A DNA stretch of 17,966 nucleotides, taken from assembly GCA_964404235.1 (NCBI GenBank), contig CAYOJL010000042.1, positions 1 to 17,966 on the forward strand, read 5' to 3'. Positions 8,484-15,614 of this stretch are shown here, in pieces; within the stretch, counting starts at the first letter, position 1; each line of letters begins with the position of its first letter. The notes beneath the pieces were generated by a model. It was given only the letters and a program-made list of their open reading frames with translations, ran no database searches and was not told where the DNA came from. Source of the stretch: CACEUX01 sp964404235 (lineage in GTDB: Bacteria; Fidelibacterota; Marinisomatia; Marinisomatales; UBA1611). Position numbers and translations under genes: made by a program.

Positions 8484-8999
8484 CTAATAAAGCATTAAAT
8501 ATATCATTACACCAGTAATTGATACGTATAACCATATTGGTAAAGTTATTCGGGCAATTTTTCGATGCTTACTTAATTGTGATGTCCAACCCCTGTAAAG
8601 TGTAAAAAGAGCTAGGGGTATGATTATTGCTGCAAGAATAATATGGGATATAAGGATAAAATAATATATGGTTTCATAATCACCAACATAAAGCTTTGGA
8701 CCACTTTTAAACCAATGGTAAACAACATAGCTCACCAAAAAAAGTGATGATGTGCCAAAGGAGGTTAACATTACATTCTTATGAGCCTCTCTCCTTTTAT
8801 TAATAATCAAGTAATACCCCACAATTAATAGCAATGTAGTTATGGCATTGAGTGAGGCATTTACAAAAGGTAAAAAAGATACATCAATACTTCCCTCAAT
8901 ACCTTCAGGCCTAGGACCTAATATTAAAAATGCGACTACTAAACTAATTACAACAGATATAACATAAATAATTCTGATCCAAAAAGTATCATTTCTCAT
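8484..8999 (-). CDS. ctaM: DUF420 membrane protein, CtaM-like cytochrome oxidase assembly factor
   Basis: The 171-residue protein is mostly membrane segments (about 8-28, 45-66, 78-95, 108-130 and 148-170). It matches the DUF420 pattern: PFVNASLNAITTLLL near 44-58, EAHKNVML (71-78), FLVSYVVYHW (87-96), SHI (118-120), SKHRKIARITLPIWLYVSITGV (143-164) and a terminal LMLY. The conserved histidines H73, H95, H119 and H145 are present. In Bacillus the family member CtaM (YozB) is needed to make an active haem-A oxidase. It is the last gene of the ctaA-sco-ctaB-ctaM run, and its ATG overlaps the ctaB stop as ATGA. The family call is firm; the exact biochemical role is unknown. Confidence 0.85.
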   Translation of the reverse strand: MRNDTFWIRIIYVISVVISLVVAFLILGPRPEGIEGSIDVSFLPFVNASLNAITTLLLIVGYYLIINKRREAHKNVMLTSFGTSSLFLVSYVVYHWFKSGPKLYVGDYETIYYFILISHIILAAIIIPLALFTLYRGWTSQLSKHRKIARITLPIWLYVSITGVMIYLMLY

Positions 9000-9877
9000 A
9001 CAAATCTATCCAATAATATTATTCCAAATAGCGCAGGCAGATATATAACCGACATCCTTAATAGAGATCTGGCATTATCAACACTATATTTTTTCACAAG
9101 CATAAATCCTGATAAAAGGTACCCTAATCCCAATAATAATGCTCCGTAAAAATAGATGATACCTAATAGATTCATATAAACAGGTACAAGAGACACTGGG
9201 ATCAATAATAAAGAGTGCCATATGATTTGCCGGTTTGTTCTTCTTCCATCAGGTTCTAATACAGTCAACATTTTTAGCCCTGCTTTTTCATAATCTTCTT
9301 TGAACATGAGAGCAATCGCATAAAAATGAGGATGCTGCCAGAAAAATAGGATAGCAAACAATACCCAAGCTTCAGGTTCTAAAACACCCTTAGCTGCAAC
9401 CCATCCTCCCAAGGGTGGTATAGATCCAGGAATAGCACCAATAGATGTATTGAGCCATGTCATTTTTTTTAATGGTGTATAAATAAAGATATATAGTAAA
9501 GCAGTAATTAATGCCAAAAGAGCAGTCAAGGGATTAGTAAAAATATATAGAAGAAACGTCCCAAATAAAATAAAAGTGATTCCGAATATCCTTGCATGAT
9601 CAGGAGCTACTATACCAGAAGGTAATGGCCTTTTGCTGGTACGTGTCATCAAACGATCCGTTTCCATTTCTGCAAAATGATTTAATGCACCAGCTCCAGA
9701 TGATACAAGGCAAGAACCTAACAGAGTAAAAAAGAATCTCTTGAAGTCTAATATACCGTCACTACCTAAATAATAACCAAGTGCGGTTGATATCAAGATC
9801 ATAAATGTTATACTAGGCTTTGTTAATTCAAAATAAGCTTCGTATTTATTTGATGCTTTTTTAGGGATACGTTTCAT
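8996..9877 (-). CDS. ctaB: Protoheme IX farnesyltransferase (haem O synthase, CtaB/CyoE)
   Basis: The 293-residue polytopic membrane protein belongs to the UbiA prenyltransferase family and adds a farnesyl group to haem B to give haem O, the first step to haem A. Diagnostic stretches are the Asp-bearing loop NHFAEMETDRLMTRT (66-80) followed by SKRPLPSG (81-88), YTPLKK (133-138), GAIPGSIPPLGGW (147-159) and QHPHFYAIALMFKEDYEKAG (181-200). The length and order of motifs match full-length CyoE/CtaB. The ATG abuts the stop codon of the sco gene with no gap, and the stop overlaps the ctaM start by ATGA, so translation is probably coupled through the operon. Confidence 0.96.
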   Translation of the reverse strand: MKRIPKKASNKYEAYFELTKPSITFMILISTALGYYLGSDGILDFKRFFFTLLGSCLVSSGAGALNHFAEMETDRLMTRTSKRPLPSGIVAPDHARIFGITFILFGTFLLYIFTNPLTALLALITALLYIFIYTPLKKMTWLNTSIGAIPGSIPPLGGWVAAKGVLEPEAWVLFAILFFWQHPHFYAIALMFKEDYEKAGLKMLTVLEPDGRRTNRQIIWHSLLLIPVSLVPVYMNLLGIIYFYGALLLGLGYLLSGFMLVKKYSVDNARSLLRMSVIYLPALFGIILLDRFV

Positions 9878-10465
9878 CTAAGAACGTAACTCCTTTACAA
9901 GATTGGTTATATCTTTCCTTAAAACTGCTTGACTAGCCTCGTCTGTCCCATCGAAGTATTTTCGAATATTACCTTCTTCATCTATCAATATAAATTTAAT
10001 TGCATGTCCCTGAGGAAGTTCACCAGCATAAAGCATAAAACCATTCTGTTTTAAAACCTTAGTGGATTCTATATCCGAGCGTATGAATTGCCATCGATCA
10101 TCATCCACGCCTACAAAATCTGCATATTCTTTAAGCTTACTTTCTGAATCAATAAGGGGATCAACAGTAATAGATACAAACTGGACTTCCATTACATTAC
10201 GAAATTCTTGGTAAAGAGTGGCCATATTGGACGTCATTAATGGACATGGCCCTGTACAACTAGTAAACATAAAGTCTAATACTGTTATTTTGTTTACTAA
10301 TCTATTTTTATTGAAAAGTTGACCTTCCTGATCATAGAATGTGAAATCTGGCACTTGTTTGATCACTGGGATATCATGAGACCTATCCGCCTTTTGAATC
10401 ACCCAATTTGCCCCAAATCCAAGAAGTAATATTCCAGGGATTATAATATAAAGTATCCTATTCAT
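9878..10465 (-). CDS. SCO1/SenC-family copper chaperone for cytochrome oxidase
   Basis: The 195-residue protein has an N-terminal membrane anchor (about 4-22, IPGILLLGFGANWV) and a periplasmic thioredoxin-like domain. The copper site is present: TSCTGPCPLM gives C70 and C74 (CxxxC followed by Pro), and GHAIKFILID gives H154. VSITVDPLIDS (97-107) is the family's typical strand after the first helix. Sco proteins deliver copper to, or reduce, the CuA site of oxidase subunit II. The first codons overlap the end of ctaA by 8 bp and the stop abuts ctaB, which fits a dedicated oxidase-assembly operon. Oxidase subunits themselves are not in the window. Confidence 0.94.
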   Translation of the reverse strand: MNRILYIIIPGILLLGFGANWVIQKADRSHDIPVIKQVPDFTFYDQEGQLFNKNRLVNKITVLDFMFTSCTGPCPLMTSNMATLYQEFRNVMEVQFVSITVDPLIDSESKLKEYADFVGVDDDRWQFIRSDIESTKVLKQNGFMLYAGELPQGHAIKFILIDEEGNIRKYFDGTDEASQAVLRKDITNLVKELRS

Positions 10466-11393
10466 TAATTAAACCAGACCGTTTCCATGCACAATATTGT
10501 ACACTAATTATTCCAAGTATCCAAGAAGCTATCCATAAGTGAAAGAGCTGTATTAAAGGGATCACATCAAAGAACACCAATACTTCTCCAAGAATTATTT
10601 GAATCATAATAAGAATTAAAAGACCAGTAGAGGTCTGAACTATCAAAGATGATGGATTCAAAGATTGCTTTACTAGCCTATACCATAGTAGACCACATAA
10701 ACCAGTAATAAAGAATCCTAATATACTGTGAGCGTATTTAAAAGGTCCTAACATATCTAATAAGAACTGTGAATTAACCATGGGATTATCTTTGCGTATC
10801 ATTTCCAATCCACCACGGATCTCTGTTCCTAGAATCACTTCAAATAATAATGTAAATGCAAGTAATCCAAATAATCTCTGGATGTTTGAAGGATACCTAC
10901 TATCCTTTTCTGCCTCTGGGTTATCTAAATAATATGCTTCTTGTGAAACATAGATAAGCAACATAACAATGATCAGTGCAAATAATAAATGTAATGTTAT
11001 GGTCAGTGGATTTAACACTGTATGAATTAATACCGATCCTAGCCAACCCTCAAAAAGAGTGAGTCCAAATGCGCTGATAAGTGGCCATTTGATATGGGGT
11101 AAATGAGAATAATATTTTAAACCCAAAAATAAGGTTATGGTTATTGTTAGACCTACAATCGCACCAAATAAACGATTACAATATTCGATCCATGCTAAAA
11201 CGATATTGAATGTTGCAGGATCAATATGAGAGGGAATCTGGTCTATATTAGTGGGTGGGATCCAACGCCCAAAACATTTTGGCCAGTCAGGACAACCCAT
11301 TCCAGCACCAGCAACTCTCACCAACCCACCAATAAATATTAATAGATAGGTTAATCCAGTTGATAAAAAGATAAAGGTTCTAAATGATCTCAT
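10458..11393 (-). CDS. ctaA: Haem A synthase (CtaA/COX15)
   Basis: The 311-residue protein has about eight membrane segments and oxidises haem O to haem A. It begins with the family hallmark GGLVRVAGAGMGCPDWPKCFGRW (split here as GGLVRVAGAGMG at 22-33 and CPDWPKCFG at 34-42), including the Cys pair C34 and C40. Candidate haem ligands are H124, H135, H212 (YAHSILGFF) and H285 (LFHLWIAS). The usual ExxHR motif reads E70-Y-C-N-R here, so the first His of the N-terminal half is Asn73. I recall this variant from Bacteroidota-type CtaA. It is the first gene of the minus-strand assembly operon and is transcribed divergently from the Rieske/cytochrome b cluster. Confidence 0.94.
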   Translation of the reverse strand: MRSFRTFIFLSTGLTYLLIFIGGLVRVAGAGMGCPDWPKCFGRWIPPTNIDQIPSHIDPATFNIVLAWIEYCNRLFGAIVGLTITITLFLGLKYYSHLPHIKWPLISAFGLTLFEGWLGSVLIHTVLNPLTITLHLLFALIIVMLLIYVSQEAYYLDNPEAEKDSRYPSNIQRLFGLLAFTLLFEVILGTEIRGGLEMIRKDNPMVNSQFLLDMLGPFKYAHSILGFFITGLCGLLWYRLVKQSLNPSSLIVQTSTGLLILIMIQIILGEVLVFFDVIPLIQLFHLWIASWILGIISVQYCAWKRSGLINE

Positions 11394-11539
11394 ATATAGC
11401 CGGATAAATTAGAAATATAACCCTACTGTTTTACCAAACTTTTACACTTCAAATACACACACAATTCATTAAGTTTCGCACTTGGATTAAGACCTTTTAA
11501 AGTAATTATTGAGATCTGTTAAACAACCCATTATGAATT
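11394..11539. promoter_or_regulatory. Divergent intergenic region between ctaA and the Rieske/cytochrome b cluster
   Basis: This 146-bp gap must contain the promoters for both the oxidase-assembly operon and the electron-transfer polycistron. It is AT-rich, holds a 9-bp palindrome-like CTTTTAAAG near 11493, and has several weak -10-like elements. No pair with good -35/-10 spacing stands out on either strand, and no recognisable operator was found. Confidence 0.35.
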
Positions 11540-12841
11540 ATGATTCTTAATAGGATAGAACCTGGCACGCCATGTAGAGTCCGAAAAAGTGGCGAAACAG
11601 GAAAGCTAAATAAAATATTCTTTTACCCTACGAAGTTTGAAATAGAATTTCCTGATGGGCATATAGGGCATTATACATCCAAAGATATCGAGTTTGAGGC
11701 TATTGATCAGAAAGAGGCTGTATTAAAGGTTCCAACTGTCCCGGCAGATGGTATTGGCGAGTCTTGGTCTGATTGGTTTCCTTTTAAAGGGGAAAGCGTT
11801 GTAGAACATCATTTTTCAACGACAAAGGAGATCATGTGGGAAATGCTGACCTCGCTTGAAATGTATAATGTATGGTTCTATGGCATTCAGCGTGCTCTTC
11901 CAGTCATAGATACTGAACGGTATGTCCATAAATACTCATTCTCACAGATGGAGTTAAGACCGGGTGCTTACTTCAAAATAAGGCCAATGACGATCGCGCC
12001 TTGGTTCGATTGTAGAATAATGACCATTGAAAAAGAAAGTGAATTTGGTTTCACTTTTAGGACGAGCCCCCTTACTAGTGAATATATTCAATTTTCGATA
12101 CGTGAAACAGAATTGGGAGTATGGGTCACATGTAGACGTAAATCGCATGGGCTCTTTTCAATATTGAATCAATTCAACTGGCAAGACAAATCAAAGATAT
12201 TACAAGAATTAGATAGTATAGTACCTAAGGTCAATTTCGGATCCGAGGACAAAGAAGATTCAAGTGGTTCAGCAGGTGAATCCATGTTTGGAGGGTTTGC
12301 CTCACGTCAAGATTACATAGATTACGCGATCAATATGGGAATGCAAAATAATATGGACTTTGTGAATGCAATTCCTGAAAAACCAATTAGAGGGATGGCA
12401 AAAGCTGGAATAGTAAAAGCAAAAAGAACTGGTGTGGTACCTAATTGTCCTGAAAAGGCTTCAGGCGAAAGTACAACATCATCCACCTCTGGTGGTATTG
12501 AAGCACTATCTAAGGATGATATGGTTGCTTACCTCGTTAATAAAGGCCTTGATGGGGATATGGATACTGTAAATGCATTTACAGACAAGGTTATTCGAGG
12601 TAAAGCAAAGGCCATGATGGTCAAAATAAAAAGAGGAACTATAGATCGACCCCCTATGCCTGAAATAAGCGCAGCGGCAACCGATTCAAAACCACAAGAA
12701 GAGACAGAAGAACAGGTCATTGAACGCCTTGTCCAAAAAGGTCTTGATGGAGATATGGATGAGATCAATGCTTTAGATAACAGGGTACTACGTGGAAAAA
12801 TAAAAGCTGCAGTAGTTAAAGCTAAGCGAGCTACAAAATAA
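11540..12841 (+). CDS. Unknown SRPBCC-domain protein with three C-terminal ~42-residue repeats
   Basis: The 433-residue soluble protein has no signal peptide. Residues 8-55 (TPCRVRKSGETGKLNKIFF, then FEIEFPDGHIGHY) look like a small SH3/KOW-type beta barrel. Residues 85-230 resemble a SRPBCC/START-like domain: VVEHHFSTTKEIMWEMLTSL at the first strand and helix, beta strands through SEFGFTFRTS, and a C-terminal helix WQDKSKILQELDSIV. These domains usually enclose a hydrophobic ligand. After a Ser/Gly linker come three copies of a unit centred on MDxxNA and RGKAKA-VKxKR, at 255-297, 324-366 and 390-431. The function is unknown. It is the first gene of the polycistron leading to the Rieske/cytochrome b subunits, so a role in haem, lipid or assembly handling for that complex is only inferred. 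An ATG seven bases upstream stops after five codons, so 11540 is the start. Confidence 0.8.
   Translation: MILNRIEPGTPCRVRKSGETGKLNKIFFYPTKFEIEFPDGHIGHYTSKDIEFEAIDQKEAVLKVPTVPADGIGESWSDWFPFKGESVVEHHFSTTKEIMWEMLTSLEMYNVWFYGIQRALPVIDTERYVHKYSFSQMELRPGAYFKIRPMTIAPWFDCRIMTIEKESEFGFTFRTSPLTSEYIQFSIRETELGVWVTCRRKSHGLFSILNQFNWQDKSKILQELDSIVPKVNFGSEDKEDSSGSAGESMFGGFASRQDYIDYAINMGMQNNMDFVNAIPEKPIRGMAKAGIVKAKRTGVVPNCPEKASGESTTSSTSGGIEALSKDDMVAYLVNKGLDGDMDTVNAFTDKVIRGKAKAMMVKIKRGTIDRPPMPEISAAATDSKPQEETEEQVIERLVQKGLDGDMDEINALDNRVLRGKIKAAVVKAKRATK
12302..12832 (+). repeat. Threefold protein-level repeat in the SRPBCC protein
   Basis: Three units lie at 12302-12430, 12509-12637 and 12707-12832. They align as YAINMGMQNNMDFVNAIPEK, YLVNKGLDGDMDTVNAFTDK and RLVQKGLDGDMDEINALDNR. 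Each is followed by a hydrophobic-Arg-Gly block (PIRGMAKAGIVKAKR, VIRGKAKAMMVKIKR, VLRGKIKAAVVKAKR). The linkers between units are Ser/Thr/Pro/Glu-rich. Copies two and three are closest. The pattern suggests a compact basic helical unit; I know no named family for it. Confidence 0.85.
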
Positions 12842-12843
12842 TT

Positions 12844-12951
12844 ATGACTGAACCAGCTAAAAATGTGCTTTCTAAAACCCAAGTGATATCTATGATCGCC
12901 TGTACCATTTTACTGATCATCTATGTCACTATGGTCATGTGGGTATTATAA
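12844..12951 (+). CDS. 35-residue single-span membrane microprotein
   Basis: The frame starts two bases after the stop of the SRPBCC gene and encodes 35 residues. A short polar N-terminus (MTEPAKNVLSKTQ) is followed by one membrane helix to the end (VISMIACTILLIIYVTMVMW). No signature is known to me. Support is its tight packing between genes on the same strand, a clean ATG and the membrane-helix composition. It may be a small subunit of the nearby quinol-oxidising complex. Confidence 0.6.
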   Translation: MTEPAKNVLSKTQVISMIACTILLIIYVTMVMWVL

Positions 12952-12960
12952 TTATTGTAT

Positions 12961-13107
12961 ATGGAATGGTTCACGCTGGAATGGTTAATGAAAAATATGG
13001 AATGGGCTGTAGGTCTTTTGGCTATCGGCTGCGTCATTCTATTTTTTTTCCCTATCCTGCTAGGTTGGCAATTAAAACAAGATGCCAAAAAAAAAGAAAA
13101 GGCCTAA
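12961..13107 (+). CDS. 48-residue single-span membrane microprotein
   Basis: The frame starts nine bases after the previous microprotein. It has an amphipathic, Trp-rich start (MEWFTLEWLMKNMEW), one membrane helix (AVGLLAIGCVILFFFPILLGW) and a short, very basic tail (KQDAKKKEKA) that should stay in the cytoplasm by the positive-inside rule. No family is recognised. Packing and composition argue that it is a real gene. Confidence 0.62.
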   Translation: MEWFTLEWLMKNMEWAVGLLAIGCVILFFFPILLGWQLKQDAKKKEKA

Positions 13108-13110
13108 TCA

Positions 13111-13272
13111 TTGGACGCTATACCTCTTATTGCGATCCTTGTAATAATATTTGCAATGGTATTATTGGGTGAGATAATGAAGCTTAAAAAAGAATTAAGA
13201 AAGTTATCCAAATTAACTGGCCACTTAAAAAAAGACTTAGAGCAATTAAAGTTGGATTCTAATGAAAACTAA
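13111..13272 (+). CDS. 53-residue membrane microprotein with a charged helical tail
   Basis: The frame begins with TTG three bases after the previous stop. That start keeps the whole membrane helix (IPLIAILVIIFAMVLLGEI); an internal ATG at 13156 would remove most of it, so TTG is preferred. The remaining 30 residues are highly charged and heptad-like (LKKELRKLSKLTGHLKKDLE), suggesting a short coiled coil in the cytoplasm. No family is recognised. It is the third of three consecutive single-span proteins before the HEAT-repeat gene. Confidence 0.58.
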   Translation: MDAIPLIAILVIIFAMVLLGEIMKLKKELRKLSKLTGHLKKDLEQLKLDSNEN

Positions 13273-13292
13273 TTCTACTTTAAGTTTTGCTC
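13240..13292 (+). repeat. Inverted repeat, possible RNA hairpin
   Basis: GAGCAA-TTAAAGT (13240-13252) pairs with ACTTTAA-GTT-TTGCTC (13277-13292), a 13-bp perfect stem apart from a three-base bulge, with a 24-base loop. It covers the last codons of the 53-residue gene and lies before the HEAT-repeat gene. There is no T-run after it, so a simple intrinsic terminator is unlikely. An RNA-processing or partial-attenuation element is possible. Confidence 0.4.
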
Positions 13293-13337
13293 TAATAAAA
13301 GATTATGAAATAAATTCAGGGTCTTAATTATTCTGGA

Positions 13338-14219
13338 ATGAGTGATACTGTAACTATAGAAAATCAAAAAAACGAATCGAGCCGTATCTATACGCTCTAC
13401 TATTCATTTTTCTTGATACCCTTTATGATTGCGATCTTTGGTGCGGTCTATTTTCTCCTATTCAGATTTATTACATATGAGACCCATGATGCATCTGAAC
13501 TATTGAATCAGGTAAAGATCGGATCTAAAACTAAAAGATGGCAATCAGCCTATGAACTTTCAAAAGTGTTAAATAATCCCGAGACGATCCCTGAAGATCT
13601 AGGATTTAAAGATCAAATGATCTCAGCATATAAACATTCGATCAACGATGACCCCCTTGTCCGTGCATACCTAGCAATAGCAATGGGTGCTACAGGGGAT
13701 AAATTCTATTCGGAAGAACTGGTAAATGGGTTAAATGATGATGCACGAGAATCGCGCCTAGCTGCAATACAAGCAGTAGGAATGGTCGGATCAAAAGAAG
13801 CTGTTGAAGATCTTATAATGATCATTGAACGCTCTGATTACCAAGATGAGCGTCTTGCAGCCACAATGTCGCTTGGATTTATTGGTGATAACCGATCTGT
13901 CCCAATACTCAATCAATTACTAGAAGATGAAGAACCTAATATAAGATGGGATGCTGCCATCGCCCTTGCTAAAATGGGTGAGATATCCTCAGCTCCTATT
14001 ATTGAGAATCTAATGGACCGTAAATATTTGACAACATTTCCAGAATTAGATCCAAAAGAGATCAACAAGGTTATTCTTACTGCCATTGAAACTTCATCAT
14101 TAATGCAATATGATCGTTTCGAGCCCAGGCTTGTAATACTTGCAGAATCTGACGAAAGCCTGAAGGTTCGTGACGCTGCTATAAAAACGTTAAAAAAATC
14201 ATATAATAGGATTATTTAG
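13338..14219 (+). CDS. Membrane-anchored HEAT-repeat protein
   Basis: The 293-residue protein has a polar N-terminus (1-17), one membrane helix at about 19-43 (YYSFFLIPFMIAIFGAVYFLL region), and then a helical solenoid from about 65 to the end. The repeats are of HEAT/PBS-lyase type: SRLAAIQAVGMVGSKEAVEDL, ERLAATMSLGFIGDNRSVPIL and IRWDAAIALAKMGEISSAPII give clear 31-33-residue periodicity. A final KVRDAAIKTL marks the last unit. Such solenoids bind proteins rather than catalyse. It sits three bases before the Rieske gene, so it is probably an accessory or assembly subunit of the cytochrome complex. No Cys haem motifs are present. The start has a CTGGA element just upstream. Confidence 0.82.
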   Translation: MSDTVTIENQKNESSRIYTLYYSFFLIPFMIAIFGAVYFLLFRFITYETHDASELLNQVKIGSKTKRWQSAYELSKVLNNPETIPEDLGFKDQMISAYKHSINDDPLVRAYLAIAMGATGDKFYSEELVNGLNDDARESRLAAIQAVGMVGSKEAVEDLIMIIERSDYQDERLAATMSLGFIGDNRSVPILNQLLEDEEPNIRWDAAIALAKMGEISSAPIIENLMDRKYLTTFPELDPKEINKVILTAIETSSLMQYDRFEPRLVILAESDESLKVRDAAIKTLKKSYNRII

Positions 14220-14222
14220 GAT

Positions 14223-14777
14223 ATGTCTGAAGAAAAAATGATACCCAATGCTGCTGTTGGATCATCACCTGAGAATGCATTCAAAGGCCCTGAAACTGAT
14301 AGAAGAGGTTTTCTAAGTTGGCTATCAGTTGGTTGGTTGGCTTATTTAGGTGTTACCGGTGGATTCTTTACAATCATAGTCCGTTTTCTTTTTCCAAATG
14401 TACTATTCGAGCCACCACAGACATTCAAAATTGGATTTCCAGAAGATTTCTCTAAGAATTCTGTAGATATAAAATTTAAAAAATCATACAACGCATGGAT
14501 CGTTAGAGATGAGGAATCGATCTTTGCGCTATCCACGGTCTGTACACATCTTGGTTGTACTCCAAATTGGTTACCTGTCGAATCAAAATTTAAATGCCCA
14601 TGTCATGGTAGCGGTTTTAGAATGACCGGAATTCATTTTGAGGGACCTGCACCAAGACCACTTGAAAGATTTAAGATCGGTTTAGCAAACGATGGTCAGA
14701 TCCTTGTTGATAAGACCAAAAGTTTTAAATGGGAGAAAGGTGAGTGGGAAAACCCAGAATCTTTCTTAAAGGTTTAG
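14223..14777 (+). CDS. Rieske [2Fe-2S] protein of a quinol:cytochrome c oxidoreductase
   Basis: The 184-residue protein has a DRRGFLSWLSVGWL start (26-39), which looks like a twin-arginine-type uncleaved membrane anchor. A Rieske fold follows, with both cluster boxes intact: CTHLGC (107-112) and CPCHGSGF (125-132). By analogy with bc1, C107, H109, C125 and H128 bind the cluster and C112-C127 form the disulfide. GPAPRPLERF (141-150) is the Pro loop covering the cluster. The protein takes the first electron from quinol at the Qo site. It lies between the HEAT-repeat gene and the b6-like gene, with only 30 bp before the latter. Confidence 0.95.
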   Translation: MSEEKMIPNAAVGSSPENAFKGPETDRRGFLSWLSVGWLAYLGVTGGFFTIIVRFLFPNVLFEPPQTFKIGFPEDFSKNSVDIKFKKSYNAWIVRDEESIFALSTVCTHLGCTPNWLPVESKFKCPCHGSGFRMTGIHFEGPAPRPLERFKIGLANDGQILVDKTKSFKWEKGEWENPESFLKV

Positions 14778-14807
14778 ATATTTTATAAATAAAATTATTT
14801 AATAAAA

Positions 14808-15602
14808 ATGGCTGAAAAACAAAATAAAAAATCAATACTCCAAACCCTTGGTGAGTCTCAGGTTTGGAAATCGATCATTAGATCAGGTGTTCCACATACT
14901 CGTAGACAAAGAATGCATGCGATCCTTGGTAGTGTATTTCTGCACCTGCACCCTGCACGTCTTCCAAAACATGCGGTTAAGGTAGGCTATACTTGGTGCA
15001 TGGGCGGACTTTCTTTTTTCCTTTTTGTGAATTTGACAATTACCGGTATCCTACTGATGTTCTACTACCGACCTACCGTTGAATATGCATATACTGATAT
15101 TATCGATCTTACAGAACAGGTTCCACTTGGAATCATGAGAGAACTCCACCGCTGGGCTGCTCATGCTATGGTTCTGGTTGTATGGCTACACATGCTTCGC
15201 GTATTCATGACAGGCTCTTATAAACCTCCAAGAGAATTTAATTGGGGTGTTGGGGTCTTGCTGATGACGATGACAATGTTCTTATCTTTTACAGGCTATC
15301 TTTTACCATGGGACCAATTAGCAATATGGGCGGTTACTGTGGGGTCAAATATGGCAAGAGCGCATCCATTTATTGGCCATGAAGGACCTGGTGCAAGTCT
15401 TTTGGCAATAGGAGATATTAATCTGGTCCATATTGGATCTGATGTGCGATTTGCACTTATTGGAGGTCGATTTGTTGGTGAAGCGACTCTATTAAGGTTT
15501 TATGTGATACACTGTATTGCTGTACCATTTATAATGATGATCTTTATGGCCGTGCATTTCTGGCGAATTAGAAAAGATGGTGGTATCTCAGGACCACTTT
15601 AA
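14808..15602 (+). CDS. petB: Cytochrome b, b6-type N-terminal half (haem bL/bH subunit)
   Basis: The 264-residue protein has four membrane helices after a basic N-terminal extension of about 50 residues. Haem ligands are H114 (ELHRWAAH) and H128 (WLHMLRVF), 14 apart, and H235 (FYVIHCIA) and H250 (FMAVHFWRIRK), 15 apart; 14/15 is the b6f spacing. TGYLLPWDQ (162-170) is the Qo-side helix. C64 in YTWCMGG sits exactly 24 residues before the Arg of FYYRPTV, the same spacing as the haem ci-binding Cys35 of chloroplast b6. The chain also ends ISGPL, as b6 does. Overall it is closer to b6 of b6f and Firmicutes-type complexes than to mitochondrial bc1. It carries electrons across the membrane from Qo to Qi. 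No good Shine-Dalgarno is present. Confidence 0.94.
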   Translation: MAEKQNKKSILQTLGESQVWKSIIRSGVPHTRRQRMHAILGSVFLHLHPARLPKHAVKVGYTWCMGGLSFFLFVNLTITGILLMFYYRPTVEYAYTDIIDLTEQVPLGIMRELHRWAAHAMVLVVWLHMLRVFMTGSYKPPREFNWGVGVLLMTMTMFLSFTGYLLPWDQLAIWAVTVGSNMARAHPFIGHEGPGASLLAIGDINLVHIGSDVRFALIGGRFVGEATLLRFYVIHCIAVPFIMMIFMAVHFWRIRKDGGISGPL

Positions 15603-15614
15603 AGGAATATTAGG

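Noticed and set aside
12529..12882. 117-codon minus-strand frame
   Set aside because: It lies antisense to the repeat region of the SRPBCC gene and mirrors its repeats; Ser/Arg-rich shadow composition.
12939..13172. A 77-codon plus-strand frame across the microprotein region
   Set aside because: It overlaps two tightly packed frames that have better starts and clear membrane helices; its own translation has no coherent helix or domain.
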